Shown here piece by piece: positions 52,746-61,915 of a stretch of DNA of 64,000 bases. The notes beneath the pieces are model-generated. The model had not been told where the DNA came from. It ran no database searches and saw only the letters and a list, made by a program, of their open reading frames with translations. The stretch comes from CAVVNC01 sp963750015 (lineage in GTDB: Bacteria; Desulfobacterota; Syntrophorhabdia; Syntrophorhabdales; WCHB1-27). The first letter of the stretch is position 1; every line of letters starts with the position of its first letter. The stretch covers positions 36,797 through 100,796 of the forward strand of contig CAVVPU010000203.1 of the NCBI GenBank assembly GCA_963750015.1. The letters run 5' to 3'. The position numbers and the translations under genes are program-made.

Positions 52746-52804
52746 ACCGGACGTTCTCTCCCCAAGGGAAGTGTAAGATCAAGAAGGGGACTTCCGAAGG
52801 CGAG

Positions 52805-54103
52805 GTGCTCAAGAGTGCGTTCAGGTATCGCCGGTACATCTTCCTCGTGCTGGCGGCGCAGTATCTCTTCGTGTTCTTCCATAGGGTTTCGCCTGCCGTA
52901 GTGGCAACGGACCTGATGCACACTTTCCGGGTGGGCTCGGGGGCCCTCGGCGTGCTCGCCTCGGCTTACTTCTATCCCTATGCGTTCATGCAGATCCCCG
53001 CGGGGATTCTCGCAGACCGCTGGGGCACCCGGAAGACCGTCACCCTTTTCGGCTCCCTCGCAGGGATAGGCGCAATATGCTTCGCACTCTCCCCGAACTT
53101 CGGGGTCGCGGTTCTTTCAAGGGCCCTGGTCGGCTTCGGGCTTTCGGCGATCTTCGTCCCTTCCATGACCCTATTCTGCGCCTGGTTCAGTGAAAAGGAA
53201 TATGGAATCGTATCGGGAATCTTCATCGCCATGGGTGGAATCGGTTGGCTTACCGCGGCGACTCCGCTGGCACTTCTTGTCCTGAAACTCGGTTGGGTCG
53301 GCGCCTTTATCCTCATCGGCGCCATCACCCTCGTGCTGACCGGAATAACCTGGCTCATAGTCTCCGATCGACCCGAAGACATGGGTTTTCCGTCTATGAC
53401 CGAAAAGGAGGGCGAACGTCTTTCGATCGGCCCGGTCCGGGCCGGGTGCGCCCGCGTGCTCTCACAGCGCAGGTTCTGGCCTCTGGCCATCTATAACCTG
53501 CTCACGGGTGTGAGCCTTTTCGGTTTTTGCGGACTGTGGGCCGGTCCTTATCTGACCGATGTTTACCGCTTGCCAGGCCCACGTGCGGCCAACGTGCTTA
53601 CAATGATAGCCGCAGCCTTGATCTTTGGCGGGCCCTTCCTCACCTCGCTGTCGGAGAAGGTCTTTCACAGTAGAAAGAGGGTGCTCGCCGGCTGCTCGAT
53701 CGCCCACCTTTTCTGCTGGCTCGTCCTGTTGATGCGTCCGGCGACCCTCACCTCCCCTCTCCTCTATGCGATTTTTTTTGTCATCGGCTTGACCGCCGGG
53801 GCGGTGACCCCCGTCGTGATCACCGCGACAAAAGAGCTGTTCCCGGTGGAGATGGCGGGCATCAGCGTGGGCATGGTGAATATGTTCCCCTTCCTGGGCG
53901 GCATTATCTCCCAGCCCCTTATCGGTCTGCTTCTCGACTCGGTTCGCCGCCTAGACCCCCGTCCCGCAAGGGCTTATCAGGCGGTGTTTCTCTCCTTCGT
54001 TGTCATGAGCTTTGGCGCCCTCTGGTGCATCGGGAAACTCCGGGAGGACGGATTGCGAGAGAAAGAAAAGCCGACCATATCCGCGATAACCTCAATGCCA
54101 TAG
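52805..54103 (+). CDS. MFS transporter
   Basis: 432 residues with about 12 hydrophobic spans. The MFS loop signature is GILADRWGTRKTV after span 2. The central loop (SMTEKEGERLSI) divides the two halves. Start is probably GTG 52805 with AAGGCGAG upstream. It resembles the UhpC/GudP-like anion-symporter group in outline (VSPAVVATDL). Substrate unknown. Confidence 0.85.
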   Translation: MLKSAFRYRRYIFLVLAAQYLFVFFHRVSPAVVATDLMHTFRVGSGALGVLASAYFYPYAFMQIPAGILADRWGTRKTVTLFGSLAGIGAICFALSPNFGVAVLSRALVGFGLSAIFVPSMTLFCAWFSEKEYGIVSGIFIAMGGIGWLTAATPLALLVLKLGWVGAFILIGAITLVLTGITWLIVSDRPEDMGFPSMTEKEGERLSIGPVRAGCARVLSQRRFWPLAIYNLLTGVSLFGFCGLWAGPYLTDVYRLPGPRAANVLTMIAAALIFGGPFLTSLSEKVFHSRKRVLAGCSIAHLFCWLVLLMRPATLTSPLLYAIFFVIGLTAGAVTPVVITATKELFPVEMAGISVGMVNMFPFLGGIISQPLIGLLLDSVRRLDPRPARAYQAVFLSFVVMSFGALWCIGKLREDGLREKEKPTISAITSMP

Positions 54104-54138
54104 GATATCGAGAGTCTGTCCGCTTTCTTCGGTGCCTT

Positions 54139-55323
54139 CTACCAAAGTGTGCCATTATCCATCTTCGATCCCCGGCTCGGGGAAAAGGGGACTGGTTGAG
54201 TCTCGTCCTTCATCCGGGCCTCCTCATAGTCGATCTCGAATTGCCCGGAGCCGATCTTATTGAGCCTTGACGGCCTGAAGAGACGGATCTTTTTCTCCTG
54301 CGTGCTCATAACGGGAAAACCATAATGTCCGTTCCAATGGCCTATGACAGAGCCCGCCTCCTGTCTTGTCCGGACAAACTCCATGTGCTCGCCCAAACGG
54401 CTTCTTACCCTCTGCTCACCCATGGGAAGGGCATCCTGTATCGTCCTTTCTATAATGGCCGAGAACCCGTGATCTATTTCGACGCCGATGCCGTTTCTTC
54501 CCGCGGCCAAGGCCCCTGCCAGGGTGGTCCCGGTTCCCAAGAAGGGATCGAGAACCGTGTCGCCGTATGTCGAGTACATACTGATGAGCCGAAAGGCAAG
54601 CTCGAAAGGGAAGGCGGCGCTCCGGGAGCGGGTTTCTTCGTCATCGAGACCCTGAACGCTTCCGATCAGATCCATCCATACGTCCGAGAACCATTTATTG
54701 CGCTCTTCCCAGAAGAACGCACTCATGTGCCGGTTCTCTTTTTCCTCAAAGCTTTTGAAAGATCTCTTCAGCCCTTTTCTGAACACAAGTATGTATTCGT
54801 GCTCATAGGTGACGTAGGCCCCGGCAGGCAGCATGCCCGAGCCCATAAACTTGGCGGGAGAATTGGTCGGCTTACGCCAGATAATGTCGGGAAGGGGGGT
54901 GAAGCCGACTGCGGCCATGGCTGAAGTGATGCGCCCGTGGTTCGGGTACATCTGAAAATCGCCATTCACGGTCCGGACCGCGTCGCCTATGTTGATGCAG
55001 GCAATAGCTCCCGGCTTGAGCAACCGAAAGCATTCGCGCCACACCTTGTCCAGCTCCAGGTGCATAAGCTCGAAGGCATTCTTTCCCCTGCCCGCGGCGA
55101 GTTCTTTGCCGACTTCCTGGTTCATCGCAGAGAATAGGCTGTCCCACATCTCTATCATGGGATAAGGAGGTGAGGTAACCACAAGGTCTATCGAGCCGAC
55201 CTCTATGGAAGATATGTGGCGGGCGTCCTCGAACAACACACTCTGACAGGTCCTCAGGCCTGAGTCACCCGCCTCCCCGGACGTGCTCATATCTGTATCG
55301 GGCCCCTTTTTCCCCCGACTCAC
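54139..55323 (-). CDS. DNA methyltransferase, N4/N6 type (beta class), orphan
   Basis: 394 residues. The catalytic motif IV TSPPYPM comes before the SAM-binding motif I DPFLGTGTTLAG, the order of beta-class N4-cytosine/N6-adenine methyltransferases. The middle region is an insertion typical of target recognition. No restriction enzyme is adjacent; the next gene is a nitroreductase, which it overlaps by 4 bases (GTG start 55323). A later ATG at 55290 is an alternative start. The target sequence cannot be read from the sequence. Confidence 0.87.
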   Translation of the reverse strand: MSRGKKGPDTDMSTSGEAGDSGLRTCQSVLFEDARHISSIEVGSIDLVVTSPPYPMIEMWDSLFSAMNQEVGKELAAGRGKNAFELMHLELDKVWRECFRLLKPGAIACINIGDAVRTVNGDFQMYPNHGRITSAMAAVGFTPLPDIIWRKPTNSPAKFMGSGMLPAGAYVTYEHEYILVFRKGLKRSFKSFEEKENRHMSAFFWEERNKWFSDVWMDLIGSVQGLDDEETRSRSAAFPFELAFRLISMYSTYGDTVLDPFLGTGTTLAGALAAGRNGIGVEIDHGFSAIIERTIQDALPMGEQRVRSRLGEHMEFVRTRQEAGSVIGHWNGHYGFPVMSTQEKKIRLFRPSRLNKIGSGQFEIDYEEARMKDETQPVPFSPSRGSKMDNGTLW

Positions 55324-55919
55324 AGGAGGATCTCTTCCCGGGAGAACCTCATTTTCGGGATGGGGGTATCAGCCGCGTATCCTACCGGACAGATCGCCGT
55401 CAACACGAGATGGGGATAGTCCCCCAGAATAGCGGCGCACTGAGCGGGTTCGAAGCCGGTCATGGGGCAGGAATCGAAGCCGAGCGCTTTCGCCCCGTTC
55501 ACCGCGTTTCCCAGGGCGAGAAAGACCTGGCACTGGGCCCAGGTTATCTTTGCCTCGGGGGACATACTTGCCGCCATGCCCCGAGCCATATTGACTACCA
55601 TGTTTCTCATCTCGTCAGGGACACCCGATTTCCTCATCATCCCTTCGGTCTTGCTTATGAGGCTGTCCGTATCAGTGTTGGCGTAGAAAACCAGGAGATG
55701 GGAGCACGTGCCCACCTGTTCCTGGCCGAAGGCGGCCGCCTGGCATTTGTCCTTGGTTTCCTGATCCGCAACGATCTTGATCTTCCACGGCTGCAGGTTG
55801 AGCGCCGAAGGCGCGAGGCCGATCATTTCAACCAGTTCCGCGATCTTGTCGTCGGGAATCCTCTTCCCATCGAACTTTTTGGTCGCGTATCTCTGCATGA
55901 CCACATTCCTGAATTCCAT
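55320..55919 (-). CDS. Nitroreductase family flavoprotein
   Basis: 199 residues from ATG 55919 with AGGAGGTG upstream. NfsB-like blocks are RYATKKFDGKRIPDDK, LAPSALNLQPWKIKIV and GFDSCPMTGFEP. FMN-dependent NAD(P)H reductases of this family reduce nitro compounds, quinones or flavins. It shares its 3' end with the methyltransferase gene. Confidence 0.9.
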   Translation of the reverse strand: MEFRNVVMQRYATKKFDGKRIPDDKIAELVEMIGLAPSALNLQPWKIKIVADQETKDKCQAAAFGQEQVGTCSHLLVFYANTDTDSLISKTEGMMRKSGVPDEMRNMVVNMARGMAASMSPEAKITWAQCQVFLALGNAVNGAKALGFDSCPMTGFEPAQCAAILGDYPHLVLTAICPVGYAADTPIPKMRFSREEILL

Positions 55920-56113
55920 GTCAGCACCTCCTGGATCCGGTATTTGCTTTCCCTATTATCGAACGTCCTGTTGCCTCCGGTCAAGTCAAAGGACTACTGA
56001 AACAAACGATCTCCAAGAAGGACTGATTGACATCTTTCAAGCCCGTCTTACAATTGGTATAGGTACCCGTGCGGTCTGCGGCGTCCAAGAACTCAAAATC
56101 CAAGGAGGGCCCC

Positions 56114-56332
56114 ATGGAAGGAAGCGTGTATAAAATCATCGAGATCGTGGGAACGAGCACCAAGTCGTGGGAGGACGCGACCAAAGTGGCCGTGGAAACA
56201 GCGTCAAAGTCTTTGGAAGATCTCAGGATTGCCGAAATCGTCAAGCAGGATGTGACGATCGAAAAAGGCAAGGTGGCGTCCTTTCGCGTGAGGCTCGCCA
56301 TGTCGTTCAAGTATCATCCGGGACAGGAATAA
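56114..56332 (+). CDS. Dodecin family flavin-binding protein
   Basis: 72 residues from ATG 56114 with AAGGAGGG just upstream. Dodecin pattern: VYKIIEIVGTSTKSWEDATK, then ASKSLEDLRIAEI and a terminal strand (FRVRLAMSFKYH). The tryptophan used by dodecins to stack on flavin is plausibly in KSWED; the dodecin at 15778 has F at that place. Flavin store, cytoplasmic. A terminator follows. Confidence 0.93.
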   Translation: MEGSVYKIIEIVGTSTKSWEDATKVAVETASKSLEDLRIAEIVKQDVTIEKGKVASFRVRLAMSFKYHPGQE

Positions 56333-56415
56333 CCGGGGGAGGGCAAATCCCGGCAGCGAACCTCCTCGCTGATCGGGCTCGGGGCTTGCGGAACGGGGCC
56401 GGTCAGGCGAGAAGG

Positions 56416-56450
56416 CCTTGAGTCGAAAAGAAAGACTCAAGGTCCCTTTC
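56416..56450. terminator. Terminator after the dodecin gene
   Basis: Perfect 9-bp stem CCTTGAGTC/GACTCAAGG (56416-56424 and 56434-56442) around a nine-base purine loop, followed by TCCCTTTC. It sits between the dodecin and the convergent tRNA-binding gene and may serve both. Confidence 0.75.
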
Positions 56451-56460
56451 TGCCCGGCCT

Positions 56461-56790
56461 TCATGAAACTGCGGCGCCGTTAGCTATATCCTTGTCTGGG
56501 GTGAGGAGCACGACGGAGCTCTTGTCTTCGCTCGAAGCGGCAAGCAGCATCCCGTGAGACGTGATACCTCTGAGTGTCCTCGGTTCGAGGTTGGCCACTA
56601 TTATGATCTTCTTGCCCACCAGTTCCTCTTTTGTGTAATACGCTTTGATCCCGGCGACGATTTGCCGTTCTTCCCCCACGTCTATGGTGAGCTTATAGAG
56701 GCGGTCGGCACCCGGCACTTCTTCGCATTCCTTTATCTGAGCCACTCTGAGGTCCATTTTCTTGAAATAATCGAAATTGATGTTTTCCAC
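56461..56790 (-). CDS. Stand-alone tRNA-binding-domain protein (MetG C-terminal / CsaA type)
   Basis: 109 residues forming one OB-fold tRNA-binding domain: DYFKKMDLRVAQIKECEEVP, GADRLYKLTIDVGEE, QIVAGIKAYY, VGKKIIIVANLEPRTLRG and SHGMLLAAS. It equals the C-terminal dimerisation domain of methionyl-tRNA synthetase. Here it is a separate gene, so it may act with a split MetRS or as a CsaA-like chaperone. No metG is in the window. Confidence 0.88.
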   Translation of the reverse strand: MENINFDYFKKMDLRVAQIKECEEVPGADRLYKLTIDVGEERQIVAGIKAYYTKEELVGKKIIIVANLEPRTLRGITSHGMLLAASSEDKSSVVLLTPDKDIANGAAVS

Positions 56791-56990
56791 GATCCCTCCC
56801 GGTGTGCACGTTCAAGATTCATCCTTCGACAGCCGATTCTCTATTATACCTCTCCCCGGAATTCGGGTCCATGCTATACTGGAAAACAGAGGTTCCCGCG
56901 GGGGATGGCGGAGCCGGTTGGAGCTTAAGCGCGTGCTGCCATGGCTGACCTGTGCGCATGCTACAGAATTAGGGAGAGCGAGGCTGACGA

Positions 56991-58250
56991 GTGAAGGGTT
57001 ATTTGCTGCTTATCGCGATTGTTTATGTTCTGATTCAGGGATTCAAGTACTTCCTCGAATATGTGAACCTCAGGCACGTGCAGGGCCGGGGAGATAGGGT
57101 CCCACCTGAATTTGCCAATGTAATCGATAAAGCGATGCTAGGGAAGATGCGAGTCTATCTGACCGAGAAGACGCGTTTCGACATCATCTGCTCGGCCTGT
57201 TCCTCCTGTGTCATAATACTCTTTTTTTTCGGGGGCTTTCTCGACGCCTACAATTCATGGATCGTGCGTCTCGGGCTCTCCTTCGTCGTCTCCGGCTGGC
57301 TCTTTTTTCTCCTCCTTTACCTCGGGGCTGAACTGCTTTCCGCGCCGTTCACCCTTTATTTCATCTTTCGCATCGAAAACCGGTACGGCTTCAACACCAT
57401 GACCTTCCGCCTCTGGCTTGCCGATTTCGTAAAAGGCATAATCGTGTCGATAGTCCTCCTCTCGATTTTGTGTCTGGCGGGCCTCTGGCTGGTCACGTGG
57501 AGTGCGGAAGGGTGGTGGCTCTTGATCTGGTGCTTCTTTCTGGCTTTCATGGTCTTTATGACCTATGTTTCACCTTACGTGATAGAGCCCCTTTTCAACA
57601 AGTTTACCCCTCTCGAAGACGACGAGTTGAGAGAGCGGGTCATTCGCCTGGCGTCGAAGGTCCGGATTAAAATAAGCAGGGTGCTCAAGATGGACGCATC
57701 CAAAAGGAGCACCCACACGAACGCTTACTTCACGGGTCTGGGAAAGACAAAGCGGATCATCCTCTTCGACACCCTTCTTAGAGGCATGGACTCTGACGAG
57801 ATAGTGTCGGTGCTGGCCCATGAGATAGGCCACTGGAAAAAGCGACATCTCATCAAGGGCCTTGCGGTAACGCAGACAGCGGCGCTGATCCTCCTCTTTT
57901 GCGCCCATCGGGTGACGGGGGGCGCCCTTCTTCCGGAGATCTTCGGGGTCAGGGCAGAAACTTTTTGGGCCAAAGCCACGATCGTCGTCTTTCTGTTTTC
58001 CATGGTCTCCTTCTTTCTAAAGCCGGCGTTGAACGGTTTCAGCCGGATGCTCGAAAGAGAGGCCGACCGCATCGCGTGCGACCTCACAGGGACCGGAGAG
58101 ACTATGGTCCGGGTTCTGGCGAAGCTATCGAAGGATAACCTCTCCAATCCTTTTCCCCATTCTCTTTACGCCCTTTTCAACTATTCCCATCCGCCGGTCC
58201 TCGAGAGGATAGACTACATAAGGGCCTATTGCCGAAAGAAAGAGGGGTAA
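56991..58250 (+). CDS. M48-family membrane metallopeptidase (Ste24-like)
   Basis: 419 residues with several membrane spans. Zinc motif HEIGHWKKRH, and the third ligand region EREADRIACDL. The N-terminal CAAX-prenyl-protease-like region contains the spans. Start is GTG 56991 with GGGAGAG upstream. Role: membrane protein quality control or C-terminal processing; substrate unknown. It is 4 bases from the next gene. Confidence 0.92.
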   Translation: MKGYLLLIAIVYVLIQGFKYFLEYVNLRHVQGRGDRVPPEFANVIDKAMLGKMRVYLTEKTRFDIICSACSSCVIILFFFGGFLDAYNSWIVRLGLSFVVSGWLFFLLLYLGAELLSAPFTLYFIFRIENRYGFNTMTFRLWLADFVKGIIVSIVLLSILCLAGLWLVTWSAEGWWLLIWCFFLAFMVFMTYVSPYVIEPLFNKFTPLEDDELRERVIRLASKVRIKISRVLKMDASKRSTHTNAYFTGLGKTKRIILFDTLLRGMDSDEIVSVLAHEIGHWKKRHLIKGLAVTQTAALILLFCAHRVTGGALLPEIFGVRAETFWAKATIVVFLFSMVSFFLKPALNGFSRMLEREADRIACDLTGTGETMVRVLAKLSKDNLSNPFPHSLYALFNYSHPPVLERIDYIRAYCRKKEG

Positions 58251-58254
58251 GAGG

Positions 58255-59157
58255 ATGGTCAGGGTCGGAATCTGCTCGTGGGCGGAAAAGACGCTTGTGG
58301 CGAGCGGAGAGTTCTACCCGCCCGAAGCAAAAAGCGCGGAAGAGCGGCTCCGCTATTACGCCACCCGTTTCGATACGGTGGAGGTCGACTCCACTTATTA
58401 CGCCATACCCGATCAACGGACAGCCTGGCTCTGGGACGCCAGGACCCCCCGTGACTTCACCTTTCACATCAAGGCATACGGGGCGCTCACAGGCCACGCC
58501 ATCGACCCGAAGACGCTCCCGGGCGATCTCAGAGAGGCTCATTCACTGCCCTCCGCAACAGGACGCACTGTCTACGTAAAGGAACCTGAAGTGCTCGCAA
58601 GCATTGCGAGCCGCTTCATGGAAGCCTTGCTGCCGCTTAAGAGGTCCGGGAAGATGGGGCTCATGGTCTATCAGTTCCCTCCATGGTTCGACTACAGCGT
58701 GGCGAACCTCGATCGTCTTCTTTTCTGCAAAACCCTGACGAAAGAGGCTCCTCTCGCGGTCGAATTCCGCCACGGAAGCTGGCTGGTCCCGAAGCGGGCC
58801 GAGTCGGTCTTCAATTTCCTTAGAGAGAACGGCATAACTTACATAGCCGCCGACGAGCCCCAATACGGCACCCTCGCAACAGTGCCCTTCATCCCGAAAG
58901 TGACCACAGAGTTCGCCTATTTTCGGTTTCACGGCAGGAACGCCGGGAACTGGCTGAAGAAAAATGTAGAGACTTCCCTGAGGTACGCCTATTCATATAA
59001 CGACGAAGAATTGACGTCGTTCATACCGGCCGTGAGAGAGGCTGACAGACAGGCAAGCCAGACGTACGCCATGTTCAATAACTGCCACCGGGGCAGCGCG
59101 ACCTCCAATGGCCGGCGCCTCAAGGAAATACTCAACGCACAGGAGCAAGAGGCATGA
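58255..59157 (+). CDS. DUF72-domain protein
   Basis: 300 residues. Family blocks: GICSWAEKTLV, STYYAIPDQRTAWLW, FHIKAYGALTGHA, QFPPWFDYSV, VEFRHGSWL, TYIAADEP, YFRFHGRNAGNW and YAMFNNCHRGSAT. It forms a TIM-barrel-like fold by homology; the activity is not known. It starts 4 bases after the M48 gene and is likely co-transcribed. Confidence 0.92.
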   Translation: MVRVGICSWAEKTLVASGEFYPPEAKSAEERLRYYATRFDTVEVDSTYYAIPDQRTAWLWDARTPRDFTFHIKAYGALTGHAIDPKTLPGDLREAHSLPSATGRTVYVKEPEVLASIASRFMEALLPLKRSGKMGLMVYQFPPWFDYSVANLDRLLFCKTLTKEAPLAVEFRHGSWLVPKRAESVFNFLRENGITYIAADEPQYGTLATVPFIPKVTTEFAYFRFHGRNAGNWLKKNVETSLRYAYSYNDEELTSFIPAVREADRQASQTYAMFNNCHRGSATSNGRRLKEILNAQEQEA

Positions 59158-59329
59158 GGTGGGGGGAGCGATAAGACCCTCGGTTCGCTTGCCGAATAGG
59201 ATCTTTCGGTTTTCAGGCCCAAAGCGCTTGCAGCCGTAGGAGGTTGCCCTTGACCTTCAGATAGGCAAAGGGAGTGGGGCGCCGGAGTGCCATCTGTTAT
59301 CTTCGAGAATTTCTTCGTAGCCCCTATGA

Positions 59330-59365
59330 GGGCGGTCTCCCCCGGCTCGCCGGGGGAGACCGCCC
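59330..59365. terminator. Strong hairpin between DUF72 and porin genes
   Basis: A perfect 16-bp stem around CTCG, 59330-59345 with 59350-59365. It lies 9 bases past the leftward porin stop, and DUF72 ends 173 bases to the left. No T-run follows on either strand, so it may act as a stability hairpin or a factor-dependent terminator. Confidence 0.7.
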
Positions 59366-59373
59366 GGAGAGGA

Positions 59374-61047
59374 TCAGAATGGGTAATAGCGGAAACAGGA
59401 CATGATTGTGTCTATGCTCTCGTTGCCCAAACCGAAGACAGTGGCGCGCGTGTAGGCACCGGTCAAACCGACGTTCATCAAGCCGTACTTCCCTTTGTAG
59501 AAGGTATACCAGCCGCCGATTACGATCTGTTCAACGGCGGAGGCTTGCACAAGCGAAGAGCTTGCCGTGCTGCCCTCAGTCTGCAAACTCAACGGGGCGT
59601 ATGCCGCCGCGCCGAAGCCTCCCGTTGTGCCGTTGAAAGAGTAAACGTCCTTGCTCGATTCTCTCTCTACGCCCGCGTAAACGAATAGGTCGAGGCGGGG
59701 CGTGACGTGGCCCACGAGGCCCAACAGGGCCTGCACTTCTTCTATGGGTTCGAGCTTTCCGGTGATAGGGTTGACCACGGCATCGTAGAGCCCGGCCGCC
59801 CCATAGCGCCCTATGCCTTGGCCGGCGAGGAAGCTTCCTTGAAAATCGATCAGTTTGGGCACAACCGGCACGAGCATCGCGGCGCCCGCGCCCCAGCCGA
59901 AGGTGGTGTTGTTGTCGCGATGGCCGGCGATGAGGGTTCTATCCGTAAAGAAACGGCCCAGGCCGTAGACCTCGTAGTGGCCGAAGCCGGGGTCGAAGGC
60001 GACCTTAGCAGCGATGTCGGGGTATTGGTCCAGGGTCAGGCTGCTGGTGCCACCGCCCGTGGGCATGTTGGAGTTGTTGGTGGTGCTCGTGTCATAGAAA
60101 GCATTTCCGGAGTGAAGAAGCGCTCCCGTGTAGTTGGTGGCGCCTGTCGGCACCGTCGTCGAGAGTCCGCCTTGGGTGACGATCCCCTGGGGCGATTCGA
60201 GCGACATACCGGCCGACACGCCGCCGCCGAAATCTCTTACGAGACGTATCTGCGGGTTCCGCGTGTAGGTGAATCCGGGAAGATACGTGTTGTCGATGGT
60301 CATCGGCAGGTTCTCCTGGCGCGCGACTATGCCCTGCTTGTTCATGGTAACAAGGCTGAAGGCCTGACCTGCCAGGAGGTGCCAGCCGCTTGTCGTGCCA
60401 TAGCTTGCGAAGACCTGGCGGAGACGAGGATAATAGCCGTTTGTTCCCTGAGAGTTGGCCGAGCTCGTCGCGGCACCCCCGAGAAAATCAACTTCGGCGT
60501 AGCCCGCGAGCGCCGCATAGTCCTCCTGCCCCTCAGCGAGGAGTGACAGGCGCGTCGCGCGTGCCGAACCGCGCACCTCGTCCATGTAATAGTTGGGTGA
60601 ATTGGGCAGAGGAATGCCGCCGTTTCCTGCGCTGCCATTGACATTCCATTTTGAATTGCTATCCGAACCCGTGTAACGGTCGCGATATATGCCCGTGAGC
60701 GAGAGGTAGCCGCCGAGAGTCAGCTTGACCGCGCTGTTGGTCAACAGCGTCTTCCCCGAACCGGGCTCGCTCGGGGCTTGAGCGGGTGCCGCAGCGGCCT
60801 GAGCGGCCCGGGTTGCCTGAGCTTCCTGAGCAGCCTTAAGGGCGTTGATCTGCTCCTTAAGGGCGTTGATCTGCTCGTCACTCCTCTGTTGAAGGGCTTT
60901 GATCTGCTCCTGGAGAGACTCGATCGTCGGTGCGGACTGCGCTCGGGCAAGACCGGCCGGCACAACGAGAAGACAGCAGAATCCGATAACGAACAACGAC
61001 AACTTTTGTGGTACCCAACCGACCGCAAGATGCTTCCATACCTTCAT
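59374..61047 (-). CDS. Outer-membrane porin with N-terminal coiled coil
   Basis: 557 residues. A signal peptide (about 1-36, ending ARA-QS) is followed by a coiled-coil stretch containing two exact EQINALK repeats and an Ala/Gln linker. The beta-barrel part (about 105-557) is rich in Gly, Tyr and alternating residues and ends in Phe (RYYPF), the usual outer-membrane signal. GAGGAGG precedes the ATG. The coiled coil resembles trimerising, peptidoglycan-side segments of OprB/SLH-free porins. Substrate unknown. Its presence indicates a Gram-negative envelope. Confidence 0.87.
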   Translation of the reverse strand: MKVWKHLAVGWVPQKLSLFVIGFCCLLVVPAGLARAQSAPTIESLQEQIKALQQRSDEQINALKEQINALKAAQEAQATRAAQAAAAPAQAPSEPGSGKTLLTNSAVKLTLGGYLSLTGIYRDRYTGSDSNSKWNVNGSAGNGGIPLPNSPNYYMDEVRGSARATRLSLLAEGQEDYAALAGYAEVDFLGGAATSSANSQGTNGYYPRLRQVFASYGTTSGWHLLAGQAFSLVTMNKQGIVARQENLPMTIDNTYLPGFTYTRNPQIRLVRDFGGGVSAGMSLESPQGIVTQGGLSTTVPTGATNYTGALLHSGNAFYDTSTTNNSNMPTGGGTSSLTLDQYPDIAAKVAFDPGFGHYEVYGLGRFFTDRTLIAGHRDNNTTFGWGAGAAMLVPVVPKLIDFQGSFLAGQGIGRYGAAGLYDAVVNPITGKLEPIEEVQALLGLVGHVTPRLDLFVYAGVERESSKDVYSFNGTTGGFGAAAYAPLSLQTEGSTASSSLVQASAVEQIVIGGWYTFYKGKYGLMNVGLTGAYTRATVFGLGNESIDTIMSCFRYYPF

Positions 61048-61072
61048 CTTTGGACCTCCTCTTTGAAATTTG

Positions 61073-61088
61073 TAGTAACCGTTTACTA
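61073..61088 (-). promoter_or_regulatory. Palindrome upstream of the porin gene
   Basis: TAGTAACCGTTTACTA, arms of six bases (TAGTAA/TTACTA), 26 bases before the porin start. It overlaps a possible -10 box (TATAGT on the minus strand). It could be an operator. The rest of the gap to 61507 holds no convincing gene: small frames there lack ribosome sites. Confidence 0.45.
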
Positions 61089-61507
61089 TAGCGCGACATC
61101 TTCGGTTTTACAGGATGGAGCCAAAGTCGTGTGCTTTGGGATCGGTCGCCCTCATGAGCCGGTCATGGCTGTTCAAACCTTAGGGTCGGTCGACTCGTGC
61201 AAGACCCGGGTTTGAGCGGCGCATAAAGAAAAATTGGATTCACTATTTCTTTACGTAAACATCGAAAGGATATGGTTGTCAAGCAAAAGTGCTAGTGCGG
61301 CGCTTCAGTATCTATATAATGGAACGCCACACAGTGACATATACGCCAATCAGGACTGCATAGTGACGACCTCGTCGAGCGACGCGTACACGACCTTCTC
61401 GGTAGGCGAGACCACCAAGGCAACGTGATAAGTGGCGTAAGCAGCAGCACGGGCCGTGGAGAACGATAAGCTGGAAAAAGCCCTTCCTCTAGTAGTAGAC
61501 TACTCTC

Positions 61508-61915
61508 ATGTCCCTTACGATAAGAAGTTGGCATCTCGCAAATGGCCTCACCATCGCGGTCGACGACGACACCGTGAACTACTACGCCGACTATTACAAC
61601 GTGCATCTCTCAGTACGCTGTCAGGTTGTGGTGAAACCGGAATACCTTAAAGCGTTTAAGGACAGCCCCCATTACGACAGGGCTGTCTCTTCTCTGGGTC
61701 TTTTGACGGAGTATCGCAGAGAGATCGTCAAGGCAGGGGTGCCCGGCCGGGACGTGGCAGCAGTCAAGGAATATCTGCTCCAGAAATTCGAGGAGACTGC
61801 CGTGCCCTACTTCGAAAAGGAAGTCTTCCCGGAGCGCTTTGTCCAGAAACGATTCGTCGAAATCACGGAGGAGCTGTCAAAGAGGAACCGCTTCGATGAC
61901 AGAAACGGAGACTGA
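61508..61915 (+). CDS. Hypothetical protein upstream of rsmE
   Basis: 135 residues from ATG 61508, without a clear ribosome site. Contains a likely beta-rich N-terminus (LTIAVDDDTVNYYADYYNV) and a helical acidic C-terminus (KEYLLQKFEETAVPYFEKEV). It overlaps rsmE by 20 bases, so it is probably translated. No family recognised. Confidence 0.65.
   Translation: MSLTIRSWHLANGLTIAVDDDTVNYYADYYNVHLSVRCQVVVKPEYLKAFKDSPHYDRAVSSLGLLTEYRREIVKAGVPGRDVAAVKEYLLQKFEETAVPYFEKEVFPERFVQKRFVEITEELSKRNRFDDRNGD

Noticed and set aside
56890..56980. tRNA-like sequence before the M48 gene
   Set aside because: No T-arm GGTTCRA motif or acceptor pairing could be found.
61234..61606. Small frames on both strands between the porin and the rsmE-linked gene
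   Set aside because: No ribosome sites, odd composition and overlap with one another.
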